Below are positions 1 to 5,841 of a stretch of 19,390 bases of DNA, in pieces. A model generated the notes under the pieces. The model was not told the origin of the DNA, did not search any database, and worked only from the letters and a program-made list of their open reading frames with translations. Source of the stretch: Dehalococcoidia bacterium (lineage in GTDB: Bacteria > Chloroflexota > Dehalococcoidia > GIF9 > AB-539-J10). The position numbers were made by a program, and so were the translations under genes. The stretch spans positions 1-19,390 of the forward strand of contig JAGMBH010000067.1 of the NCBI GenBank assembly GCA_023129815.1. The letters run 5' to 3'. Within the stretch, counting starts at the first letter, position 1. Every line of letters begins with the position of its first letter.

Positions 1-32
1 GTCAAATACTTTACTTTCAACCCAGATGTCAT
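1..32 (-). CDS. rplE: 50S ribosomal protein uL5, first codons only (partial)
   Basis: An ATG at 30-32 opens a frame that runs off the window edge and reads MTSGLKVKYL. This resembles the N-terminus of uL5, which usually begins with a short leader followed by a K-x-x-Y motif. rplE is also the gene expected directly after rplX in the S10/spc order. The spacer from the rplX stop is 10 nt, and only a weak AGG sits upstream. Only ten full codons are visible, so the call rests mainly on gene order. Confidence 0.6.
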   Translation of the reverse strand, partial: MTSGLKVKYL

Positions 33-42
33 AATTAGCCTG

Positions 43-354
43 TCAGTCAATCACTTCACCACAAGAGCGACAAACCCGCACCCGCCGTCCATCATCAATA
101 GAACAAAACCCGACTCGTGCAGGCTTACCGCACTTACTGCACAGCAACATTACATTAGATACATGAAGGGGGGCTTCAAGCTCGATTATACCAGCTTGCC
201 GCGCTCTACCTCGGGTTCGAGAATGCCGCTTAATAATATTAAGCCCCTTCACCACTATTTTATCTTCTTTAGGGAGAACACGATGCACCTTTCCCTTTTT
301 CCCTATGTCCTTGCCAGCAATAATGACAACAGTATCACCCTTTCTAACTTTCAT
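43..354 (-). CDS. rplX: 50S ribosomal protein uL24 with C-terminal zinc ribbon
   Basis: uL24 is an early assembly protein of the large subunit that binds 23S rRNA near the exit-tunnel rim. The 103-residue product has the KOW motif near residues 3-30 (MKVRKGDTVVIIAGKD) and the conserved HVSNVML segment. The C-terminus carries paired cysteines C72/C75 and C95/C98, with an extra C84, consistent with the zinc ribbon found in many bacterial uL24 proteins. I chose ATG 354: the GGAGG lies 9 nt upstream of it, whereas the frame's TTG at 363 abuts that GGAGG and cannot use it. The start lies 1 nt after the rplN stop, which implies translational coupling. Confidence 0.96.
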   Translation of the reverse strand: MKVRKGDTVVIIAGKDIGKKGKVHRVLPKEDKIVVKGLNIIKRHSRTRGRARQAGIIELEAPLHVSNVMLLCSKCGKPARVGFCSIDDGRRVRVCRSCGEVID

Positions 355-355
355 T

Positions 356-724
356 TCACACAACCTCCGGGGCTAAGGAGATTATCTTAGTATAATTCTT
401 GCTTCTAAGTTCTCGGGCTACGGGACCAGAAATGCGACTCCCTTTAGGATTATTCTTATCACCTAGAATAACCGCGGCATTTTCATCAAATCTGATATAA
501 GAGCCATCAAGTCGGCGATAAGGCTTAGCAACACGTACAACTACAGCTCGCACTACCTCACCCGCCTTTACCATCCCACGCGGCATAGCTTGCTTCACCG
601 TAGCCACAACGACATCACCAACATGCGCATATCTCCTTCTAGTTCCACGAAGTACATTGATGCACATAATCTGTTTCGCCCCTGTATTATCAGCTACTTT
701 AAGTCTGGTGTAAGTCTGAATCAT
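356..724 (-). CDS. rplN: 50S ribosomal protein uL14
   Basis: uL14 binds 23S rRNA at the subunit interface (bridge B8 region) and is essential. The 122-residue product has the family's usual length and is colinear with it: MIQ.YTRLKVADNTGAK at the N-terminus, the GDVV.A.VK.A.P.G.V..G strand region, and the FDENAAV.....PKG.RI.GPVARELR segment. It sits between rpsQ (2-nt gap) and rplX (1-nt gap), the standard bacterial order. Stop is TGA. No anomalies seen. Confidence 0.98.
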   Translation of the reverse strand: MIQTYTRLKVADNTGAKQIMCINVLRGTRRRYAHVGDVVVATVKQAMPRGMVKAGEVVRAVVVRVAKPYRRLDGSYIRFDENAAVILGDKNNPKGSRISGPVARELRSKNYTKIISLAPEVV

Positions 725-726
725 CT

Positions 727-999
727 TTATCTACTTTCAACTGATTTACTTTTGGATATAATCTCTATGACCCACCATCGTTTCTCCTTAGACAAGGGGC
801 GTGTCTCCAAAATCTTCACCCTGTCTCCAACTTTGCAGACATTACCCCTATCATGAGCTTTATATTTCTTAGCGCGTTTGATGGCCTTTTTATAAAGCGG
901 ATGACGCCTTAAAGTTTCCACCGCTACTACCACAGTTTTGTCCATCTTATCACTTACTACTCGCCCAATTCTAACTTTTCTTTTCCCGATATAGTTCAT
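727..999 (-). CDS. rpsQ: 30S ribosomal protein uS17
   Basis: uS17 is a primary 16S rRNA-binding protein with an OB fold that nucleates the 5' domain. The 90-residue product shows the family pattern: R.G.VVSDKMDKTVVV.VE near residues 12-29, then the HPLY.K...R.KKYKAHD loop, then GD.V.I.ETRPLSK.KRW. ATG 997-999 overlaps the rpmC stop as ATGA, a classic coupling arrangement. The lysine- and serine-rich tail after the core is variable in the family. Confidence 0.98.
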   Translation of the reverse strand: MNYIGKRKVRIGRVVSDKMDKTVVVAVETLRRHPLYKKAIKRAKKYKAHDRGNVCKVGDRVKILETRPLSKEKRWWVIEIISKSKSVESR

Positions 1000-1193
1000 C
1001 TTATGCCAAGCTCTCTTTCCGCTAAAATAGTTTTCATCCTGGCAATCTTCTTTTTAGCTCTAGGAATCTCACGGTGGTTGACTAGCTGCCGAGTAGACAG
1101 TTGAAAACGGAGATTAAAAAGCTCTTCATGCGCCTCTTCTAGCTTCTTTAGTAGCTCATCATTGCTGAGAACACGAATTTGATCAGCTTTCAA
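996..1193 (-). CDS. rpmC: 50S ribosomal protein uL29, TTG start
   Basis: uL29 lies at the tunnel exit, where it contacts uL23 and helps dock signal recognition particle and trigger factor. The product is two helices with the family motifs ELLKKL.EA.EELFNLRFQ, the conserved QL.N..EI piece and R.KK.IAR.KTIL.ER. The open frame extends upstream, but that part reads as a hydrophobic run overlapping rplP and is unlike uL29. I place the start at TTG 1191-1193, with GAGG 6 nt upstream, giving 65 residues, the usual length. It overlaps the 3' end of rplP by 11 nt and ends in an ATGA overlap with rpsQ. Confidence 0.92.
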   Translation of the reverse strand: MKADQIRVLSNDELLKKLEEAHEELFNLRFQLSTRQLVNHREIPRAKKKIARMKTILAERELGIR

Positions 1194-1605
1194 CTTTGTC
1201 CTCTCTCTCCGCAAAGCTAGCAGTAATAGGAAGTTTATAGCAAGCAAGATGCACCGCCTCTCGAGCCGCGCTCTCGCTTATGCCCTCTAACTCAAATATG
1301 ATTCTGCCCCGCTTAACCACAGCCACCCAATGATCAGGAGCACCTTTACCACCACCCATCCTCGTTTCCGCTGGTTTTTTGGTCACAACTTTGTCTGGGA
1401 AAATACGTATCCACAGCCGCCCACCACGCCTCAAATAGCGCGTTAAGACGCGGCGTGCTGCTTCAATTTGCCTTGCCGTCACCCAGGCAGATTCCTCAGC
1501 CCTCAAGGCAAAATCACCAAAAACAATAGTATCCCCACTGTGAGCTCTGCCTTTTAGTCGTCCACGGTGAACTTTACGATACTTCACTCGCTTCGGTTGT
1601 AACAC
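1183..1605 (-). CDS. rplP: 50S ribosomal protein uL16
   Basis: uL16 stabilises tRNA in the A and P sites and is a late assembly protein of the 50S subunit. The 140-residue product begins MLQPKRVKYRK.HRGR and carries the conserved segments SGDTIVFGDFAL, ARQIEAARR.LTRYLRRGG, W.RIFPDKVVTKKPAETRMG.GKG and the .VAVVK.GRI.FE.EG region. Start is GTG 1603-1605, preceded by AGGAG at 5 nt. It overlaps the rpsC 3' end by 32 nt, so the rpsC tail and the rplP start share sequence. This is unusually long for the operon but the reading frames are clear. Confidence 0.97.
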   Translation of the reverse strand: MLQPKRVKYRKVHRGRLKGRAHSGDTIVFGDFALRAEESAWVTARQIEAARRVLTRYLRRGGRLWIRIFPDKVVTKKPAETRMGGGKGAPDHWVAVVKRGRIIFELEGISESAAREAVHLACYKLPITASFAEREDKVES

Positions 1606-2245
1606 TTTCTCTCCTCATCTTAGAAGCAATATCACCTTTATAAATCCACACCTTGACTCCAATACGCCCCATCACAGTATGCGCTTCGACAAGACCATAA
1701 CTAATATCGGCACACAATTTATGCAACGGCATTTGACCTTCATGAAGACCCCAAGATCTAGCAATTTCAGCCCCGCCAAGCCTCCCACCACATCTTATCT
1801 TTATCCCTTTGGCACCAGCCTGCATGGTTCGAAAGGCAGCTTGTTTCATTACTCGACGGTAGGGTATCCTGCCTTCAATTCGCTCAGCTATGCTTCGAGC
1901 CACTAAACAAGCTTCAAGTTGAGGGTGCTCAACTTCTCTGATAGTCAATCTAACTCTCTCACCGCTAATCTTTTCCAATTCTGACCTTAGTGCTTCTACA
2001 TTTTGCCCTCCCCGACCAATCAAAATGCCAGGATGGGCAGAATAAAGAGTTAAACATAGCTCACCCCCTGGTCGTTCGATTTCCACCCGAACAACACCTC
2101 CCCCAGAGCACCTCTGCTCAATAACTTTGCGTAGCTTTAGATCATCCAGCAAAAAACGAGTATAGTTCTTTTCAGCATACCACTTAGCTGACCAATCACG
2201 AGTAATGCCTAATCTGAACCCATAAGGATGAACTTTTTGTCCCAA
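1574..2245 (-). CDS. rpsC: 30S ribosomal protein uS3
   Basis: uS3 forms part of the mRNA entry site and helicase of the small subunit. The 223-residue product has the N-terminal MGQKVHP.GFRLGI.RDW.AKWYA motif. A KH type-2 domain follows, with the GILIGRGGQ loop that marks the RNA-binding face, and then the C-terminal domain with G.KI.CGGRLGGAEIARSW. Start is TTG 2243-2245, 2 nt after the rplV stop, with a GGGAG ahead of it. The C-terminal residues overlap rplP. Confidence 0.97.
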   Translation of the reverse strand: MGQKVHPYGFRLGITRDWSAKWYAEKNYTRFLLDDLKLRKVIEQRCSGGGVVRVEIERPGGELCLTLYSAHPGILIGRGGQNVEALRSELEKISGERVRLTIREVEHPQLEACLVARSIAERIEGRIPYRRVMKQAAFRTMQAGAKGIKIRCGGRLGGAEIARSWGLHEGQMPLHKLCADISYGLVEAHTVMGRIGVKVWIYKGDIASKMRRESVTTEASEVS

Positions 2246-2247
2246 AA

Positions 2248-2583
2248 TTACTCCCTCTCCTCAACAAAAACTGTAATATGGCTGGATCGCTTCAAAATAG
2301 GGCTCACCCGCCCTCTTGCCTTGGGACGGAACCTCTTTAAAGTATGCCCTGAATCAGCAAAAATGCCACTGATTCTAAGCTCAGTAGGCGACATCTGAAA
2401 ATTGTTCTCAGCGTTAGCCGCCGCTGATTTAATTACTTTAGCCACAGCTTTCGCTGAAGGAGTAGGCAAAAATTTGAGAATAGTCAAGGCTTCATCAACT
2501 TTTTTGTCTCTAACCATATCTATCACCAAACGAACTTTCCGAGGTGAAATACCAATATCTTTAGCTACAGCTCTTACTTTCAC
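2248..2583 (-). CDS. rplV: 50S ribosomal protein uL22
   Basis: uL22 lines the exit tunnel and its beta-hairpin contributes to the constriction affected by macrolides. The 111-residue product has the family's AVAKDIGISPRKVRLV start, the AKAVAKVIKSAAANAENN helix, and the C-terminal hairpin with KRF.PKARGR...I.KR.SHITV. Start is GTG 2581-2583 with AGGAG about 10 nt upstream. It lies 6 nt after rpsS and 2 nt before rpsC, in standard order. Confidence 0.97.
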   Translation of the reverse strand: MKVRAVAKDIGISPRKVRLVIDMVRDKKVDEALTILKFLPTPSAKAVAKVIKSAAANAENNFQMSPTELRISGIFADSGHTLKRFRPKARGRVSPILKRSSHITVFVEERE

Positions 2584-2589
2584 CAGAAC

Positions 2590-2877
2590 TTATCTCCTTG
2601 TCTCCACGGTTACTTTAGCTTTCGTAACGTGCCCTCTAAATGTACGAGTAGGCACAAACTCAGCCAACTTATGCCCCACCATATTCTCAGTGATAAAAAT
2701 GGGCACGTGCTTCCTGCCATTATGCACCGCAATGGTGTGCCCTATCATCTGCGGCAAAATAGTAGAGGCTCGGGACCAGGTCTTTATCACCGCCTTCTCC
2801 CCTGAACTATTGAGCCCCTCTATTCTCTTAAGTAATTTAGCATCACAATAGGGACCCTTTTTAAGCGACCGTGACAT
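2590..2877 (-). CDS. rpsS: 30S ribosomal protein uS19
   Basis: uS19 sits in the head of the 30S subunit and forms intersubunit bridges with uL5. The product is 95 residues: MSRSLKKGPY at the start, then IKTWSRASTILPQMIGHTI, VHNGRKHVP.FITENMVGHKLGE-type sequence (here HKLAEF), and FRGH..K at the C-terminus. The frame extends seven codons upstream into the rplB stop region, but ATG 2875-2877 has a GGAGG 7 nt upstream and gives the canonical N-terminus. One nucleotide separates it from the rplB stop. Confidence 0.97.
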   Translation of the reverse strand: MSRSLKKGPYCDAKLLKRIEGLNSSGEKAVIKTWSRASTILPQMIGHTIAVHNGRKHVPIFITENMVGHKLAEFVPTRTFRGHVTKAKVTVETRR

Positions 2878-2878
2878 T

Positions 2879-3697
2879 CTATTTCCTCCGCTTAACAATC
2901 ATTTTGTCTGATACCTTACGGCGACGCGTCTTATGGCCTAAGGCTGGCTTCCCCCAAGGTGTTTTGGGAGGCATCCCTCGTGGAGCTCTGCCTTCACCAC
3001 CCCCATGAGGATGATCTCGAGGAGTCATAGCAGATCCTCGAACTGAAGGACGTATACCCAACCACCGGTTACATCCAGCTTTCCCTAATCTTATATTCTT
3101 GTGGTCAATATTGCCTATCTGGCCAATAGTAGCCCAGCATCTATGGTGAAATTTGCGTAATTCTCCTGAAGGGAGTCTAAGCAAAACATAATTACCTTCC
3201 TTACTCATAATTTGAGCCGCACTTCCAGCACTGTGGACAAGCTGCCCGCCTTTGCCGGGCTCAAACTCAACATTATGAACTAGAGCGCCCACGGTGATTG
3301 AGCCCAGTGGCAAGGCATTGCCAGATTTTATCTCAACCTCATCACCTGCCTTTACAGTATCGCCTATTTCAAGACCCAAAGGGGCAAGGATATAGCGTTT
3401 TTCCCCATCACTGTAGTGAATTAAAGCAATTCGAGCTACCCTGTTAGGGTCATATTCAATAGAGGCTACCTTCCCGGGGATACCAATCTTATCTCTCTTA
3501 AAATCGATAATACGAAGTTTGCGCTTACTTCCCCCACCTCGATGACGCACCGTTATCACACCGCGATTATTGCGTCCCGCCTTTCTTTTCAATGATACAA
3601 GCAAGGACTTCTCAGGAGCCACCTTGCTTAACTCCTCAAAAGTGGCACCAACCTTTCCTCTCCTGCTTGGAGAAGTCGGCTTATAAATCTTCAACAT
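2879..3697 (-). CDS. rplB: 50S ribosomal protein uL2
   Basis: uL2 is a primary 23S rRNA-binding protein needed for subunit joining and peptidyl transferase activity. The 272-residue product has the typical length. It has an OB-like N-terminal part (RHRGGGSKRK), an SH3-like middle, and the near-universal HPHGGGEGRAP.G..PKTPWG.PA.G tail that reaches the peptidyl transferase region. ATG 3695-3697 is preceded by GGAG 11 nt upstream. The upstream neighbour is the 31-codon bS22-like gene, which separates it from rplW by an unusually wide gap for this operon. Stop is TAG. Confidence 0.98.
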   Translation of the reverse strand: MLKIYKPTSPSRRGKVGATFEELSKVAPEKSLLVSLKRKAGRNNRGVITVRHRGGGSKRKLRIIDFKRDKIGIPGKVASIEYDPNRVARIALIHYSDGEKRYILAPLGLEIGDTVKAGDEVEIKSGNALPLGSITVGALVHNVEFEPGKGGQLVHSAGSAAQIMSKEGNYVLLRLPSGELRKFHHRCWATIGQIGNIDHKNIRLGKAGCNRWLGIRPSVRGSAMTPRDHPHGGGEGRAPRGMPPKTPWGKPALGHKTRRRKVSDKMIVKRRK

Positions 3698-3721
3698 TGC
3701 TACCCAATCTCCAATTCTTCC

Positions 3722-3817
3722 TTACGGATGCCTTCTTTGCCAACGAGTCTTTTTAAGAAGCTTCTTATGTTGATGCTTCGACATTTTTTTCTTTCTCCAC
3801 TTAACAACTGATCCCAT
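3722..3817 (-). CDS. bS22-like microprotein (AURKAIP1/COX24, mS38-C-terminal family)
   Basis: A 31-codon ATG-to-TAA frame fills the rplW-rplB gap. The product begins MGSVVKWRKKKMSKHQHKKL and ends LKKTRWQRRHP, with roughly half its residues K or R. From memory, this matches the very short bacterial proteins annotated AURKAIP1/COX24 domain (Pfam COX24_C, formerly DUF1713). Their mycobacterial member, bS22, binds the small subunit near the decoding centre, and the mitochondrial homologue is the C-terminus of mS38. The shared features are the MGSV(I/V)K start, a basic KMSK(K/H) block, a H(K/R)KLL core and a T-R-x-Q-R-R end. Its place inside the S10 operon supports a ribosomal role. No Shine-Dalgarno is evident, because an 89-nt repeat abuts the ATG. 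Confidence 0.85.
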   Translation of the reverse strand: MGSVVKWRKKKMSKHQHKKLLKKTRWQRRHP

Positions 3818-3906
3818 TAGAAATTCAAAAATTAAAATGCAAAGATCAAAATTACAACTGAAAATTCAAAACTTTTGCCTTTTTCATTTTGCCTTTTTAT
3901 TTTCTT
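3818..3906 (-). repeat. 89-nt A/T-rich palindromic spacer repeat, copy 1
   Basis: This spacer between the rplW stop and the microgene ATG is 89 nt and aligns without gaps to the rpsJ-rplC spacer at 5444-5532. I count 11 differences by hand, about 88% identity. In transcript orientation it contains G-CAAAAG and CTTTGCATT arms that can pair imperfectly (the other copy pairs better). It resembles the small non-autonomous palindromic repeats common in some anaerobic bacteria. Its end closest to the gene encodes an in-frame NFDLCILIFEF-type stretch that has no start codon. Confidence 0.85.
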
Positions 3907-4191
3907 TTAAACACCTTCAAAAAAGGTGATTTTATTTTCCGGCTCTAAGGTAACTATCGCTTTCTTCCAAGATGGGCTTGTCACTTCTCGCCTACCCATT
4001 CTCTTCGTCTTCCCTGAAACAGTTATTATATTAACCTTAACTACCTCCACCTTAAAAGCTTTCTCCACTGCCTCCTTAATCTGAGGCTTAGTAGCTTCCT
4101 TAGCCACCTCAAAGACATATTTATTCCCTTCCTTAAGCAAGGTAGCCTTCTCCGTAATTAAAGGACGACGCAACACCTCATAAAGATGCAT
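3907..4191 (-). CDS. rplW: 50S ribosomal protein uL23
   Basis: uL23 sits at the tunnel exit and is the main docking site for trigger factor and signal recognition particle. The 94-residue product shows the pattern L..P.ITEKAT.L.....Y.FEVA..A.K..IK.AVE..F.V.V..VN near residues 8-57, then a basic loop (KTKRMGRREV) and the final beta-strands. Its ATG at 4189-4191 overlaps the 3' end of rplD by 14 nt, indicating coupling. Downstream, instead of the usual immediate rplB, comes a repeat and the bS22-like gene. Confidence 0.97.
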   Translation of the reverse strand: MHLYEVLRRPLITEKATLLKEGNKYVFEVAKEATKPQIKEAVEKAFKVEVVKVNIITVSGKTKRMGRREVTSPSWKKAIVTLEPENKITFFEGV

Positions 4192-4825
4192 TTTTAATTA
4201 CCTCTCGCCCCCAGATTCTCTCTATATTACGTAGCGCAGGAACAGTAATTATTAGCGTTTTATAAGAAAGTAAATCCAATACGTTAATTAGAGCGGAAGG
4301 CAGGACTTTAGAATTAGCTAAATTACGAGCCGATTTAACTACATTACGATTGGAATGCTCAGTAACAATTAAAGCAGTGGAATCAACATCAAGTGCCGAC
4401 AGAATTTCAACCACGTCTTTCGTCCGTGACATTTCAAAGGCAAGCTCTTCTATTACCTTCATATCTCTCTCCCTAGCTTTAGAGGAAAGAACACATTTTA
4501 AGGCTAAGCGCCTCATCTTCTTAGGCATGGATTGATAATATGACCGCGGTTTAGGCCCAAAAACTACTCCTCCGCCCCTGAGCAGGGGTGATTTTATATC
4601 TCCCCTCCTCGCCCTGCCGGTATGCTTTTGGGAAAAAAGTTTCCTTGTACTTCCTCTAACTTCACCCCTCGTCTTCGTAGATGCGGTTCCTTGACGCTTA
4701 TTAGCTAGCTGCCTCACCATTGCCTGATGAACCACTGCTTCATTAAAGGAAATGCCAAAAACATCCTCACCAAGCTCCACTTGGTCAACAACCTCACCCT
4801 TTAAACTATAAACAGGAACTCGCAT
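4178..4825 (-). CDS. rplD: 50S ribosomal protein uL4
   Basis: uL4 is an early 23S rRNA-binding protein with a long loop reaching the exit-tunnel constriction; in some bacteria it also autoregulates the S10 operon. The 215-residue product has the N-terminal V.SL.GE.V..VEL segment and the basic loop around residues 45-85 (RQGTASTKTRGEVRGS..K...QK.TGRARRGD..SP...GGGVVFGPKPR.Y). It also has the conserved K...ALK..LS.K helix. ATG 4823-4825 lies 3 nt after the rplC stop. Confidence 0.97.
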   Translation of the reverse strand: MRVPVYSLKGEVVDQVELGEDVFGISFNEAVVHQAMVRQLANKRQGTASTKTRGEVRGSTRKLFSQKHTGRARRGDIKSPLLRGGGVVFGPKPRSYYQSMPKKMRRLALKCVLSSKARERDMKVIEELAFEMSRTKDVVEILSALDVDSTALIVTEHSNRNVVKSARNLANSKVLPSALINVLDLLSYKTLIITVPALRNIERIWGREVIKNASL

Positions 4826-4828
4826 TTT

Positions 4829-5443
4829 CTACTTCCCCACCTTTTCAATAATTAGCAACCCTTTCCTGGCCCCAGGCACTGCTCCTTCGATCAGAAGCAA
4901 GTTACGGCTTATGTCAACCCTTACCACTTCAAGATTATGTACCGTAGTCTTCCTATCTCCCATATGCCCAGCCATGCGCATCCCCTTAAGCACTCGACCA
5001 GGAAATGTAGTGGCACCAATAGAACCAGGAGCACGATGGCGGTCAGATTGCCCATGAGTTTTTGGCCCACCAGCAAAATGGTGGCGCTTCACCACGCCAG
5101 CAAAGCCCTTCCCCTTGGATAAGCCGCTTATATTTACAAAGTCACCCGGGTTCAGGAGGCTGACATCCACTTTATCACCACGCTTAACTGAACTTACATC
5201 CTCAGTTCTAAATTCATGGAGATGCCTAACCTTGTCTATCCCCTGAAGATGTCCTCTTTGTGGAGCATTGAGACGCTTAGCTTCCCCAAAACCTAGCTGG
5301 ATAGCGTTATAACCATCTTTAGCCTGGCTTTTTACCTGGGTAACAAAGCAAGGTCCAGCTTCGACGGCAGTTACTGCTACTGCCACTCCATCCTCGCGGA
5401 ATAGCCGTGTCATACCAACTTTTCTACCAATAATACCTAACAT
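4829..5443 (-). CDS. rplC: 50S ribosomal protein uL3
   Basis: uL3 initiates 50S assembly and its extended loop approaches the peptidyl transferase centre. The 204-residue product begins MLGIIGRKVGMT.LF and contains KG.GF.GV.KRH.F.GGP.THGQSD.HR.PGSIG..T.PGRV.KG.RMAGHMG, including the region modified by N5-glutamine methylation in other bacteria. The frame is open for 15 further codons (to TTG 5488), but those are encoded by the spacer repeat at 5444-5532 and are absent from uL3. The real start is therefore ATG 5441-5443. No convincing Shine-Dalgarno precedes it. Stop is TAG. Confidence 0.95.
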   Translation of the reverse strand: MLGIIGRKVGMTRLFREDGVAVAVTAVEAGPCFVTQVKSQAKDGYNAIQLGFGEAKRLNAPQRGHLQGIDKVRHLHEFRTEDVSSVKRGDKVDVSLLNPGDFVNISGLSKGKGFAGVVKRHHFAGGPKTHGQSDRHRAPGSIGATTFPGRVLKGMRMAGHMGDRKTTVHNLEVVRVDISRNLLLIEGAVPGARKGLLIIEKVGK

Positions 5444-5532
5444 TTCAAACTCAAAAATTAAAATGCAAAGACCAAAATTATAATTCAAAATTCAAAACTT
5501 TTGCATTTTTCATTTTGCTTTTTTATTTCTTT
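5444..5532 (-). repeat. 89-nt A/T-rich palindromic spacer repeat, copy 2
   Basis: The entire spacer from the rpsJ TAA to the rplC ATG is this 89-nt unit, aligning without gaps to copy 1 at 3818-3906 in the same orientation. On the minus strand it has arms AATGCAAAAG and CTTTGCATT that form a stem of about nine pairs with one bulged A, better preserved than in copy 1. A/T-rich strings (TTTTGAATTTTGAATTATAA) fill the loop. It is translated in frame into rplC if a TTG at 5488 is taken as start, which is unlikely. Confidence 0.88.
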
Positions 5533-5841
5533 TTATAACTTGATATCTATCTCCACACCAGAAGCCAAATTGATTTGGGTCAAAGCGTCTATAGTTTTAG
5601 AAGTTGGCTGCAAAATATCGATCAGCCGTTTGTGAGTGCGGATTTCAAATTGCTCCCTCGAATCCTTATCAATGTTTGGAGAGCGGATGACACAAAATTT
5701 CTCTATATGCGTAGGTAAAGGCACCGGGCCAACAACTATGGCTCCACTACGTTCTACTGCTTCCACTATCTGCCTTACCGCCTGGTCAACTAACCTATGA
5801 TCAAAACCTTTGATTTTGACGCGAACTTTCTGACTACTCAT
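5533..5841 (-). CDS. rpsJ: 30S ribosomal protein uS10 (NusE)
   Basis: uS10 is a head protein of the 30S subunit and, as NusE, links ribosomes to NusG/RNA polymerase in antitermination. The 102-residue product shows QK.R.KIKGFDHRLVDQAVR.IV, the GP.PLPT loop with IEKF.V.RSP...KDSREQFE.RTHKRLIDI, and the usual C-terminus. The ATG at 5839-5841 abuts the fusA stop codon directly (0-nt gap). tuf, often found between fusA and rpsJ in other bacteria, is absent here. Confidence 0.98.
   Translation of the reverse strand: MSSQKVRVKIKGFDHRLVDQAVRQIVEAVERSGAIVVGPVPLPTHIEKFCVIRSPNIDKDSREQFEIRTHKRLIDILQPTSKTIDALTQINLASGVEIDIKL

Noticed and set aside
3698..3906. The rplW-rplB gap as simple non-coding spacer
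   Set aside because: It has a 31-codon frame with a recognisable family pattern plus a repeat, and the remaining 24 nt hold the rplB ribosome-binding site.
5444..5488. A 15-residue N-terminal extension of uL3 (MNYNFGLCILIFEFE)
   Set aside because: It is encoded by the spacer repeat, has no homology to uL3 and no ribosome-binding site; the same repeat gives a similar peptide before the microgene.
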